Assembly (NCBI RefSeq): GCF_003240585.1
Contig: NZ_PCDP01000040.1
Location: 1-64,000, forward strand
Direction of reading: 5' to 3'
DNA: 64,000 bases
Source: Arminella tubonensis
GTDB lineage: Bacteria; Pseudomonadota; Alphaproteobacteria; Rhizobiales; Rhizobiaceae
Shown: in pieces, positions 26,083 through 34,290 of the stretch
How the letters are laid out: every line of letters starts with the position of its first letter
Numbering within the stretch: position 1 is the first letter of the stretch
Translations under genes and position numbers: made by a program
Notes under the pieces: generated by a model
Databases searched by the model: none
Told to the model about the DNA's origin: nothing
The model's input: only the letters and a program-made list of their open reading frames with translations

Positions 26083-26112
26083 TGATCCGGCGATTGACTT
26101 TCCCCGTATGGA
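26083..26112 (+). promoter_or_regulatory. Candidate ECF (sigma-E / ECF11-type) promoter of the chrR-like gene
   Basis: TGATCC (26083-26088) is followed after exactly 18 bases by TATGGA. The same -35 with the same spacing precedes the phr operon at 32.8 kb. The arrangement matches my recollection of Rhodobacter sigma-E promoters (TGATCC, then TA-rich -10). It lies about 50-75 bp before the chrR-like start. Confidence 0.6.
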
Positions 26113-26160
26113 GGACAAAGACAGGGACGGAGCGTGTGAGCAGGCTTGACCGGCATAGAT

Positions 26161-26811
26161 ATGGTACGCGAGCAAATCGACACTGTTGACGCATTGATGG
26201 CGCATTACGTTGCAGGCTCGCTTCCAGAGCCCGCGCGAGTACTCGTCGCTGCCCATCTGGAGATGAAACCTGACAACCGCCTGATGGTGCACGATCTGGA
26301 CCGGCTGGCCGGCGCGGCGCTCGAACTGGTTTCCCCCTCGGCGATATCCGACCGGGCGGGAAGGTTGTCTGCCATCTTCGGCTCTCCATCGCCTTTGCCG
26401 GATCTACCGCAGCTAAGCGAGGAAGCGAAAGGTGCTGTTCTGCCGAAGGCGGTCCGGGATTTTCTCGGTTTCGACGTAGCCGACGTTCCCTGGCGGACGA
26501 AGTTGCCCGGATTGAAGGAATATTCGCTCGGCGACATCGACGGCTGTGAAGTCAGCCTGATGTGGATTCGCGCCGGTCGCGCTCTTCCCGCCCACACGCA
26601 TCGTGGCGTCGAACTGACGCTTGTGATCGACGGTGCCTATACCGACATTCGCGGTCGTTTCGGCCCCGGCGATATATCCATTGCTGACGACAGCCTCGAC
26701 CATCGTCCGATCGTCGAAAAGGACGGGCCGTGTATCGCGTTTGCTGTAACCGACGCGCCCATCAAGCTGACCGGCTCGCTCACGCAGCTCATTGGCGACC
26801 TTATCGGCTGA
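26161..26811 (+). CDS. ChrR-type cupin anti-sigma factor homologue with degenerate N-terminal zinc site
   Basis: This 216-residue protein resembles ChrR, the anti-sigma factor that releases sigma-E on exposure to singlet oxygen. The N-terminal helical domain (DALMAHYVAGSLPEPARVLVAAHLEM) and the C-terminal cupin (HTHRGVELTLVIDGAYTD, GPGDISIADDSLDHRP) align over their length. The cupin zinc ligands His, His, Glu, His are all present. In the N-terminal domain the usual HxxxCxxC reads H-LEM-K-PD-N, so both cysteines are lost, and the first His is apparently Asp. Normally chrR follows an rpoE gene; here it is divergent from cysK with no sigma gene. ATG 26161 and TTG 26146 are possible starts. Confidence 0.85.
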   Translation: MVREQIDTVDALMAHYVAGSLPEPARVLVAAHLEMKPDNRLMVHDLDRLAGAALELVSPSAISDRAGRLSAIFGSPSPLPDLPQLSEEAKGAVLPKAVRDFLGFDVADVPWRTKLPGLKEYSLGDIDGCEVSLMWIRAGRALPAHTHRGVELTLVIDGAYTDIRGRFGPGDISIADDSLDHRPIVEKDGPCIAFAVTDAPIKLTGSLTQLIGDLIG

Positions 26812-26909
26812 AAGCAGCCACATTCACGTGATATTTCGCTGGGAAATAAAGCCGGAAAGAACTTCCTGGCATCTCTTGCTATTTTGTCGAACAAACCGAG
26901 GAGCAAGCT

Positions 26910-27737
26910 ATGCGCGACTTCGTTGCCCGCCCAGAACATGGAATAGTCTGGATATCCGGTGCCAGCTCCGGCATCGGTCGAGCGTTGGCACTGAAGCTTG
27001 CGGGCGAGGGCTACAAGGTTGCCGTTACCGCCCGCAACCACGAAAAACTGCTCGAACTTCAGACGGAAGCCCACGGTTTGAGCGGGAGCATTATCGTGCT
27101 CGACGGCGATGTGACCAATGCAGAGGACATGGAACACACGGTCGCCGCCATCGAATACCAGCACGGTAATCTTGCGATGGCTGTTCTTAACGCCGGCGTC
27201 TATCTTCCGGTGGACGGCGCGCATCTGAAACATGAGGATTTTAACCAAAGTTTCGCGGTCAACCTTTCCGGCGTGGTCAACTGTCTGATACCAGCCGTTC
27301 GCCACATGAAGCTGAAAGGGCAGGGACAAATCGCCATTGTTTCCTCTGTCACCGGTTATGGAGGCTTGCCGACAAGCGCTGCCTACGGCGCAACCAAGGC
27401 GGCTTTGATCAATATGGCCGAGAGCCTGAAGTTCGATTTCGACAAGCTCGGTATCCGCATCCAGATCGTCAATCCCGGCTTCGTCGACACGGAGGCCACG
27501 CGGCAAAATCAGTTCCCGATGCCTAATCTGATTTCCCCTGAGGTAGCCGCAGACGAGATCGCCGCAGGCTTGAAATCACTGGCCTTCGAGATCAACTTCC
27601 CCAAGAGCTTCACCTACAAGCTCAAGCTCCTGCAATTGTTGCCATATGGGCTCTATTTCAAGGCGATCAACCGCTTCACCGGCTGGGGCGAGAAGCCGAA
27701 GGTATCCCATCAGCCGGCTCCGCATCCGGCTGAATAG
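26910..27737 (+). CDS. Short-chain dehydrogenase/reductase of the light/singlet-oxygen island
   Basis: This 275-residue SDR has GASSGIGRALALKLA at residues 17-31, VTARN after strand two (NADP-type), LNAGVY and the catalytic AAYGATKAAL. The C-terminal extension KSFTYKLKLLQLLPYGLYF is hydrophobic and may touch the membrane or bind a lipid. It starts 98 bp after the chrR-like gene on the same strand and converges on the CFA-like gene. Related SDRs are often clustered with CFA-like, DUF1365 and photolyase genes, so a role in the same lipid modification is inferred. Confidence 0.9.
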   Translation: MRDFVARPEHGIVWISGASSGIGRALALKLAGEGYKVAVTARNHEKLLELQTEAHGLSGSIIVLDGDVTNAEDMEHTVAAIEYQHGNLAMAVLNAGVYLPVDGAHLKHEDFNQSFAVNLSGVVNCLIPAVRHMKLKGQGQIAIVSSVTGYGGLPTSAAYGATKAALINMAESLKFDFDKLGIRIQIVNPGFVDTEATRQNQFPMPNLISPEVAADEIAAGLKSLAFEINFPKSFTYKLKLLQLLPYGLYFKAINRFTGWGEKPKVSHQPAPHPAE

Positions 27738-27787
27738 GCGCTGGCAACCATCGATACCAAAACGTGGTTCCCTGCGGATCCCTCAGC

Positions 27788-29047
27788 TCAGGATTTGGCG
27801 AAGACTACCTGGCGGACGTCGATGTTGCGAGCGCGAAACCCAGCCTCGCAGTAGAACAGGTAGAATTCCCAAAGCCGCTTGAAACGATCGTCGAAACCCA
27901 TCGGCCTGATGCGCTCCCACACCGACCAGAACCGCCCGCGCCAATCCGCAAGCGTCCGCGCATAGTCGAGCCCGAAGCCGAAGTCCTTGACCAGTGACAA
28001 ATCGACCCTGCGGCTGAGTTCTGCCAGATGATTGCGCGTCGGCAGCATGCCGCCCGGAAATACGTATTTCTGGATGAAGTCCGGATTGGCCTTATACTGG
28101 TCGAAGGCTTCAGGTTTAATGGTGATGATCTGCAGGCCGGCCTTGCCGCCGGGTTTCAGGCATTGCTTCAGCTTCGAGAAATAGGCAGGCCAGTATTTTT
28201 CACCGACAGCCTCGAACATCTCGATCGAGATGATCCGATCGTAAAGCCCAGTCTCGTCGCGATAGTCCTGGAAGCGAAAGTCAACGCGATCGCTCAAACC
28301 GGCCTTCCTGATGCGCTCCTGCGCGAAGGCGAGCTGTTCGCGGCTGATCGTCAGACCGGTGACCCTGCAACCGATCTCGCTTGCCGCAAATTCCGCAAAA
28401 CCTCCCCAGCCGCAGCCGATCTCCAGAACATGGTCGCCCGGCTTGATGCCGGTCGCTTCCGCGAGCGCCCGGTATTTGGCGTTCTGTGCAGATGCGAGGT
28501 CGTTCGCTCCGTTCGAATAAAGCGCAGATGAATAGGTCATGCTCGGATCGAGCCATTCCTTGTAGAAGTCATTGCCGAGATCGTAATGCGCCGAGATATT
28601 GCGCTTCGATCCTGATTTCGTATTGGCGCGCATCCAGTGGCGGATGCGCTCGACGAAGCGGACGATGCCGCCCGTGCCGTTGGCGTATTGGTCGGCTGCC
28701 TCCCCGTTGAGGAGGAACAATTGCAGGAACGAGACGATATCGGGGCTGTCCCAATCGCCGTCCATATATGTTTCTGCCACCCCGATCGTGCCGCTCATCA
28801 ACGCGCGGTGGGCGAGGTTCCAGTTGCGCAGCGACACGGCAGCGTTCGGTCCCTGTGCCTTGCCCTTGACGAGAAGCTTGCGACCGTCGGGAAGCTTTAT
28901 GGCGAGCGATCCATGCTGCATTTGGAGTAGGCCCCTTAAGGCCATTCGCGCCTTGAAGGGAAGACCTTTGACGGCGCGCGAGATGTTTTCCGCAGAGAGC
29001 GTCTCTGCGCCTTGGGCAAAAATATTCCAATCTTGCGCGTTGGTCAT
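27788..29047 (-). CDS. CFA-synthase-like SAM-dependent fatty acid methyltransferase (possible UfaM type)
   Basis: This 419-residue protein belongs to the cyclopropane fatty acid synthase family: AHYDLGNDFYKEWLDPSMTY, the SAM motif VLEIGCGWGGFAEFA (207-221), DYRDETG and QKYVFPGGMLPT. By hand alignment with E. coli Cfa as I remember it, Glu239 and Tyr317 are kept (Glu279, Tyr362), but the Cys139 position is Ser174 and the His266 position is Gln306. These contribute to the bicarbonate site that acts in cyclopropane formation, so this enzyme may add a methyl group without closing a ring. It is the last gene of the phr operon, 92 bp after DUF1365. Confidence 0.9.
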   Translation of the reverse strand: MTNAQDWNIFAQGAETLSAENISRAVKGLPFKARMALRGLLQMQHGSLAIKLPDGRKLLVKGKAQGPNAAVSLRNWNLAHRALMSGTIGVAETYMDGDWDSPDIVSFLQLFLLNGEAADQYANGTGGIVRFVERIRHWMRANTKSGSKRNISAHYDLGNDFYKEWLDPSMTYSSALYSNGANDLASAQNAKYRALAEATGIKPGDHVLEIGCGWGGFAEFAASEIGCRVTGLTISREQLAFAQERIRKAGLSDRVDFRFQDYRDETGLYDRIISIEMFEAVGEKYWPAYFSKLKQCLKPGGKAGLQIITIKPEAFDQYKANPDFIQKYVFPGGMLPTRNHLAELSRRVDLSLVKDFGFGLDYARTLADWRGRFWSVWERIRPMGFDDRFKRLWEFYLFYCEAGFRARNIDVRQVVFAKS

Positions 29048-29139
29048 GGATACTCCTCCAGCAACAGGGATAGTGCCAGTAACAGGTCGGTCAAAAGTTC
29101 AAATATGCAGGCCCCGGCGTCGTCTACCCGAGCCTAGCG

Positions 29140-29994
29140 TTATTCAGCGGCTTCGACAATAACGGGCTCCGCCTTGTCGCTGACGGGAGCCGCAGCTGCA
29201 GGCCGGCGAATATATCTTGCTCCCTTGACCCACAGTCTCAGCGCTTCCCAATGTATGCCAGCGACGATCTTGAAGGTCAGTAGCGGAATGCGCAGTGTCA
29301 ACCCGGCAAGGTTCCGGGACGACATAGCTTGCCGCCGCCCGGTGAACGTCGCCGCGAGCAATGGCCCCTCCGCGTCGGTTTCCAGTATGCGCCAGCGAAT
29401 TTCATGCCCTGGTGGAAGCATCCGAAACTGATAGCGCATGCCCATTGGAATAAACGGCGAAACGTGGAAAAGCTTGCTGCAGGTCTGCCGCAAACCACTT
29501 GGCGTCATCTCGCCGTCGGTGACGGGGCAGACATAGCTGTGCCTCTCGCCGAACGTATTTCGAACCTCGTAGATCATCGCGATCAACCTGCTATCGCTGT
29601 CATAGGCGTGATAGATCGAGATCGGATTGAACACGTATCCGAGAATACGGGGATAGCAGACCAGCAGGACGCGCGCCGCGGGCACCGCAATGCCCACATT
29701 CGCAAGCAGCTTATCGACATAGGACCTGAGGGACGCGCCTTCGGCACCCGCATGGTCCTTCTCGTAAAACGCCACGAGATTAGCGCGATTGACCGAAAAC
29801 AGGCGGGAAAGCCGGCCGGCCTCGCTCAATCGGTCCAGATCGATCAGCAGCGAGAAAACCTTGTACTGGAAACGGTGGCCGAACGGCTTGATGCGCTGGT
29901 GCATGACCTCGCCGACGTAAAGGCAAGCTGCGGCTTCCGGCGCTGGACCGTTCTTCTTCATGTCGGCACCGAACCGTTTTGCGAAGGCGGTCAT
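29140..29994 (-). CDS. DUF1365-family protein
   Basis: This 284-residue protein shows the DUF1365 pattern: CLYVGEVMHQRIKPFGHRFQYKVF, then VNRANLVAFYEKDHAG, YPRILGYVFNPISIYHAYD and GERHSYVCPV. The function is unknown, and co-occurrence with CFA-like and FAD-dependent genes suggests lipid modification. Its ATG overlaps the stop of the upstream FAD gene by 4 bases (ATGA), showing translational coupling. The frame can be read further upstream to 30390 but lies inside that gene, so the start at 29994 is preferred. Confidence 0.92.
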   Translation of the reverse strand: MTAFAKRFGADMKKNGPAPEAAACLYVGEVMHQRIKPFGHRFQYKVFSLLIDLDRLSEAGRLSRLFSVNRANLVAFYEKDHAGAEGASLRSYVDKLLANVGIAVPAARVLLVCYPRILGYVFNPISIYHAYDSDSRLIAMIYEVRNTFGERHSYVCPVTDGEMTPSGLRQTCSKLFHVSPFIPMGMRYQFRMLPPGHEIRWRILETDAEGPLLAATFTGRRQAMSSRNLAGLTLRIPLLTFKIVAGIHWEALRLWVKGARYIRRPAAAAPVSDKAEPVIVEAAE

Positions 29995-31346
29995 GCGAAT
30001 GCCTCCAGTTCCCGCGCGCGATGAATGACCGGCGTGGCCCACCGGCGCCAAGGGATGATGCCGCCAAGCGCTTCGGCGGCAGCCAGACCAGAGACCAAAC
30101 CGTCCTCGTGAAAACCATACCTTGTCCATGCGCCTGCAAAGTAGCAGCGATCGCGTCCCTGGATCGCAGCCAGTCGTCCTTGCGCCGCCATTCCTTCCGT
30201 GTCGAACTGCGGATGGTCGTAGGAGAATTCGCCGAAGACCTTGGCGGGATCCGGCTCGCGATCCGGATTGAGCGTCACGAACAGCGGAAACTCGTTGCTG
30301 ATACCCTGCAGGCGGTTCATCCAGTAGCTGACCGCGCAACCGCTCCTGCCGTCGTCGCCGCTTGAGCGAAGATAATTCCAGGATGCCCAAACCTTCTGCC
30401 GCTTCGGCATCAGGTTGAGGTCCCGGTGCAGCACGACCCGATTGGGGTTGAAGGGTACCGCGCCGAGCAGTCGTCTCTCCTCGTTCGTTGCATCCTTCAG
30501 CATCCGAGCGGTTTGATCGCTGTGCGCAGCGAAGATCACCTTGTCAAACGCCGCTTCGCAGCCATGCTCGTCCGTGACCAGCACATGACCCTCGCACCGC
30601 CGAACGGCACGAACATCGCACGAAGGCTTCAGCCTGTCCCGGAGTGGTGACAACAGCTTTTCGAGATAGTTGCGGCTGCCACCGGTGACGGTTCGCCACT
30701 GATGCTGTTTTGTGTAGATCAGTCGGTGATTGTCGAAGAAGTTGACGAAATGCTCCGCCGGAAATTCCAGCATCTTGCCCGCCGGCGTCGACCAGATGGC
30801 GGCGGCCATCGGCACGAGATAGTTGTTCGTGAATCCGGGCGAGAAACTGCGCCAATCGAGATAGTCGCCGATCGAGCGCGAAGTAAGGTGACCCGCAGCA
30901 CGGTCGGTGAGGCAGGTCTTGTTGAAACGCAGGATCTCGCGGACCATCCAGAGGAAGGAAGGGCGCAACAGGTTTCGCTTCTGCGCAAACAATGTCGACA
31001 GATTGTCGCCGCTCCACTCGAGCCTGCCTCGATCGAGCGACAATGCAAAGCTCATGTCGCTTGGGTGCGTGTCGACGCCGAGTTCGGCGAACAGCGCTGT
31101 GAGGTTCGGATAATTCTGTTCGTTGTAGACGATGAAGCCCGTGTCGACCGCGATCGGCGTCCCATCATAATCGATGTCGACAGTGGCGGTATGCCCGCCG
31201 GGGACGGCATTCTTTTCGTAGAGTGTCACGTCGTGCACGGGATTGAGCGCCCAGGCCGCCGATGCGCCTGATATGCCCGAACCGATGATCGCGATCTTCA
31301 TGCGAGGCTGCCTGCCGATCGCTGGATTGGGAACGAAGGCGTTCAT
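29991..31346 (-). CDS. FAD-dependent amine-oxidase-like oxidoreductase (possible UfaD-type desaturase)
   Basis: This 451-residue flavoprotein has the dinucleotide-binding motif IAIIGSGISGASAAWAL at residues 18-34 and YEKNAVPGGHTATVD shortly after, typical of NAD(P)-binding amine oxidases, and CYFAGAWTRYGFHEDGLVSGLAAAEAL as the C-terminal FAD site. It overlaps phr upstream and DUF1365 downstream by 4 bases each. In Rhodobacter sphaeroides the gene beside the CFA-like ufaM is an FAD-dependent desaturase, ufaD, active in furan fatty acid synthesis; a similar role here is inferred from neighbourhood and fold class. Confidence 0.9.
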   Translation of the reverse strand: MNAFVPNPAIGRQPRMKIAIIGSGISGASAAWALNPVHDVTLYEKNAVPGGHTATVDIDYDGTPIAVDTGFIVYNEQNYPNLTALFAELGVDTHPSDMSFALSLDRGRLEWSGDNLSTLFAQKRNLLRPSFLWMVREILRFNKTCLTDRAAGHLTSRSIGDYLDWRSFSPGFTNNYLVPMAAAIWSTPAGKMLEFPAEHFVNFFDNHRLIYTKQHQWRTVTGGSRNYLEKLLSPLRDRLKPSCDVRAVRRCEGHVLVTDEHGCEAAFDKVIFAAHSDQTARMLKDATNEERRLLGAVPFNPNRVVLHRDLNLMPKRQKVWASWNYLRSSGDDGRSGCAVSYWMNRLQGISNEFPLFVTLNPDREPDPAKVFGEFSYDHPQFDTEGMAAQGRLAAIQGRDRCYFAGAWTRYGFHEDGLVSGLAAAEALGGIIPWRRWATPVIHRARELEAFA

Positions 31347-32794
31347 GCGGCGTCCTTTGTGGCACTGTAGGCCTGCAGCGCGCGACTGCGCGCCTTGGCG
31401 TGGTCGACAATCGGCTGGGGATAGGTATCGCCAAGAATGACACCGGCTTCTCTCAGGACCTTCTCCGGCGCGTCGAAAGGCCGGTGGATATATCTGTCGC
31501 CGAGGTCAGCAAGCTCCGGCACGAATTCCCTGACATAGCGGCCTTCAGGATCAAATTTCTCGCCCTGCAGCACCGGATTGAAGATGCGGAAAAACGGCGA
31601 GGCGTCTGCGCCGGAACCTGCCACCCATTGCCAGCTTGCGGCATTGCTGGCGGGATCGGCATCGACGAGCGTATCGCGGAACCAGGCTTCGCCGCGTCGC
31701 CAGTCGATCAGCAAATCCTTGATCAGGAACGAGGCAACGATCATGCGGACGCGATTGTGCATCCAGCCGTGCTTCCACAATTGGCGCATGCCTGCGTCAA
31801 CGATCGGATATCCAGTCTGCCCACGCGTCCAACTGGCAAAGAGTGTGCAATCAGTGCGCCACGGGAAGCCATTGAAGCGGCTGTTCCAGTTGGCGTAGGG
31901 CAAGCCGGGGAAGTGAAAGAGCAGGTGGTATGAGAACTCCCGCCAGACGAGCTCCTTGCGAAAGTGAATGACATCGTCTCTCGGTATCGTGTGCGAGAGG
32001 CCGCGTGTCGCATGCCAGATGCGGGCAGGGGAGATTTCGCCGAGCGCCAGATGCGGAGACAGCATCGAGGTCGCGGGCTTTGATGGAAAATCCCGGCCTT
32101 CCTTGTAGCCGTCCAGCGCTCGGTCGATAAAGTCCTCCAGCCGCAGCAGAGCAGCGGTCTCGCCGGGCGTCCAGATTTCATTGAACGATTTCGCCCAGTC
32201 CGGCTTCGTGGGCAGAAGCTTCCATTGGGAAAGCTCTTCCGATTTCGGCCAGGACACCGGTGAGGTAATCTTGAGCGGTGCTTTCAATGGTTCCGGGGGC
32301 TCGCCCGAATTTTCCAATGCCCGCCAGAAAGGCGTGTAGACCCGAAACGGTGTCCGGGCGCCGGTAAGAAGTCTGGTCGGCTCGTGAAGCAGCTGGCCAG
32401 CAAAGCTGCTGATGTTCAACCCCAGCTTCGACAGTTCGTCCTTGATGCGATGGTCGATCGGGATACCGACCGGATCGTAGCGTCGGTTCCAAAGGACCGT
32501 GTCGACTCCTGTCTCGCCGACGAGCCCCTTGAGCACCGAAAATGCATCGCCCGTTCTGAAGACAAGGTCGCTGCCGAGGCTCCTGAGTGAGCTCTGCAAC
32601 GCGGTCAGCGAATGGTGCAGCCACCAGCTCTGCGCGGCGCCGAGTGGACCGGTGCCATGTCCATCGGGCTCCGAGATATAAAGGGGGATGATGGGCCGAC
32701 CTGATCGGCAGGCCTCATGCAGGGCATGATTGTCGTCGAGCCGCAAATCCTTGCGGAACCACAAGACAACAGCGTTCTGCGTGTTCTCTGCCAA
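31343..32794 (-). CDS. phr: Deoxyribodipyrimidine photolyase
   Basis: This 483-residue flavoprotein repairs UV-made pyrimidine dimers using blue light. VVLWFRKDLRLDDNHAL opens the antenna domain. The FAD domain has TSMLSPHLALGEISPARIW, WREFSYHLLFHFP, GYPIVDAGMRQLWKHGWMHNRVRM and the tryptophan-rich WQWVAGSGADASPFFRIFNP. The start is TTG at 32794, with AAGGGA 9 bases upstream and no alternative ATG in frame. It heads the phr - FAD - DUF1365 - CFA-like operon, with a TGATCC-N18-TA promoter about 30 bp upstream. That position ties DNA repair to lipid change under one light or singlet-oxygen signal. Confidence 0.96.
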   Translation of the reverse strand: MAENTQNAVVLWFRKDLRLDDNHALHEACRSGRPIIPLYISEPDGHGTGPLGAAQSWWLHHSLTALQSSLRSLGSDLVFRTGDAFSVLKGLVGETGVDTVLWNRRYDPVGIPIDHRIKDELSKLGLNISSFAGQLLHEPTRLLTGARTPFRVYTPFWRALENSGEPPEPLKAPLKITSPVSWPKSEELSQWKLLPTKPDWAKSFNEIWTPGETAALLRLEDFIDRALDGYKEGRDFPSKPATSMLSPHLALGEISPARIWHATRGLSHTIPRDDVIHFRKELVWREFSYHLLFHFPGLPYANWNSRFNGFPWRTDCTLFASWTRGQTGYPIVDAGMRQLWKHGWMHNRVRMIVASFLIKDLLIDWRRGEAWFRDTLVDADPASNAASWQWVAGSGADASPFFRIFNPVLQGEKFDPEGRYVREFVPELADLGDRYIHRPFDAPEKVLREAGVILGDTYPQPIVDHAKARSRALQAYSATKDAA

Positions 32795-32827
32795 TAGTAG
32801 ATTCCCTTGAAACGGAATGTTCTGACC

Positions 32828-32857
32828 CTGTTACGGATGTACGGCGGGTTCGGATCA
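32828..32857 (-). promoter_or_regulatory. Candidate ECF (sigma-E / ECF11-type) promoter of the phr operon
   Basis: On the minus strand TGATCC (32857-32852) is followed after 18 bases by TAACAG (32833-32828). The -10 ends about 33 bp before the phr TTG start, giving a short leader with the ribosome site. The -35 and spacing are identical to the site before the chrR-like gene. Confidence 0.65.
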
Positions 32858-32943
32858 AAGTTTCAGGGCAAATGAAAATTCATCGTTGGGAGGCCCATAA
32901 ATGCCCCTCGCAATTCGATCTCCGGCCTGAGGTTCGGGGCCTG

Positions 32944-32961
32944 TTGTCACCGTTCTGTAAC
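32944..32961 (+). promoter_or_regulatory. Pho box upstream of ugpC
   Basis: TTGTCAC (32944-32950) and CTGTAAC (32955-32961) are two 7-base half-sites separated by 4 bases, the layout of PhoB boxes (CTGTCAT repeats). They lie 48 bp before the ugpC start. Induction under phosphate limitation is expected. Confidence 0.65.
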
Positions 32962-33008
32962 GCAAATTCGGTAGCGCTCATTTAAATTGACAGACAGGGA
33001 AAAACGCC

Positions 33009-34127
33009 ATGGCAGAAATCCGCATCGAGCAGGTCCGCAAGTCCTATGGGCACAACAAGGTCGTCCATGGTGTCGACCTGAATTTCCGCTCGGGCGAGTT
33101 TGTTGTGATCCTGGGGCCATCCGGTTGCGGCAAGTCGACGTTGCTGCGGATGATCGCCGGACTCGAGGACATTACCAGCGGCGAGATCGTCATCGACAGC
33201 AAGGTCGTCAATCAGCTCGAGCCGCGGGAACGCGGCTGCGCCATGGTCTTCCAGAACTACGCGCTTTATCCGCACATGGATGTTGCGGCCAACATGGGCT
33301 ATGCCCTGAAGGTCGCCGGCGTGCCGCGCGAGGAGCGTGATCGCCGCATCAAGGAGACCGCCCGCATCGTCGGCCTCGAGGACTTCCTGGACCGCAAGCC
33401 GGGCCAGCTTTCGGGTGGCCAGCGCCAGCGCGTCGCCATGGGCCGCGCCATCATTCGCGAGCCGAAGGTCTTCCTGTTCGACGAGCCGCTGTCCAATCTC
33501 GATGCCAAGCTGCGCGTGCAGATGCGCGTCGAGATTCGTCGCCTGCACAAGCGCCTCTCCGCGACCTCGGTATTCGTCACCCACGACCAGGTCGAAGCCA
33601 TGACCCTCGCTGACAAGCTCGTCGTTATGTACAAGGGCAATGTCGAGCAGGTCGGCACGCCGCTCGAGGTGTACAACACGCCGCGCACCCGCTTTGTCGG
33701 TTCGTTCATCGGCTCGCCGGCGATGAACTTCCTTGAAGGCACCTTTGCAGCCGACGGCACGCATTTTATCTTCGATGGCATCGCCATTGCGATCGACCCG
33801 GCGATTGGCAAGGCCAATGCAGGAAAACCGGCAGCCCTTGGCATCAGGCCCGAGCACGCCCGCATGGTTCCGAACGGCACGCCCGGCAGCATCCCCGCGA
33901 CGGTCGATTTCGTCGAGGAACTCGGCGCCGGCCGGGTCATTCATTCCGATATCAACGGCTCGACCTTCGCGCTCAGCATAACGGACCATACGACAGGCGA
34001 AACCGGCCAGACGATCGCACTGCAGCTGCCGTTGGAGCACATTCACCTATTCTCCAACGAGACCGGCATCCGTCTGGATGCGACATCCGTTGCGGCGCCG
34101 GTGAGGGATCTTGTTTCGTATAGCTAG
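33009..34127 (+). CDS. ugpC: sn-Glycerol-3-phosphate ABC transporter ATP-binding protein
   Basis: This 372-residue MalK-type ATPase has Walker A GPSGCGKST, signature LSGGQRQRVAMGR, Walker B VFLFDEP and a C-terminal TOBE/OB regulatory domain (about 240-372). It would drive the UgpBAE importer at the inner membrane. Assignment to Ugp rather than another sugar system rests on the convergent ugpBAE genes and the Pho box. In most rhizobia ugpC is the last gene of ugpBAEC; here it is inverted and has its own promoter. The ATG is preceded by CAGGGA at a suitable distance. Confidence 0.9.
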   Translation: MAEIRIEQVRKSYGHNKVVHGVDLNFRSGEFVVILGPSGCGKSTLLRMIAGLEDITSGEIVIDSKVVNQLEPRERGCAMVFQNYALYPHMDVAANMGYALKVAGVPREERDRRIKETARIVGLEDFLDRKPGQLSGGQRQRVAMGRAIIREPKVFLFDEPLSNLDAKLRVQMRVEIRRLHKRLSATSVFVTHDQVEAMTLADKLVVMYKGNVEQVGTPLEVYNTPRTRFVGSFIGSPAMNFLEGTFAADGTHFIFDGIAIAIDPAIGKANAGKPAALGIRPEHARMVPNGTPGSIPATVDFVEELGAGRVIHSDINGSTFALSITDHTTGETGQTIALQLPLEHIHLFSNETGIRLDATSVAAPVRDLVSYS

Positions 34128-34290
34128 GCAGATCCTTCTGCGCCACCTGTCGCAGCCGCTGAAGTTCGCTTTGGCGGCTTTTTGCTGTTCCGGGCAATCA
34201 GCTGAGTTGCCATCATCTTGCCGACACCTCGAATGAGAAATGGCGGACCTCGCGGCCCGCCATTCGTATACACCGGACGATAGGACCGTC

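Noticed and set aside
26108..26149. A 13-codon leader-peptide frame before the chrR-like gene
   Set aside because: Its ATG lies within the proposed -10 element, so it would not be transcribed from that promoter.
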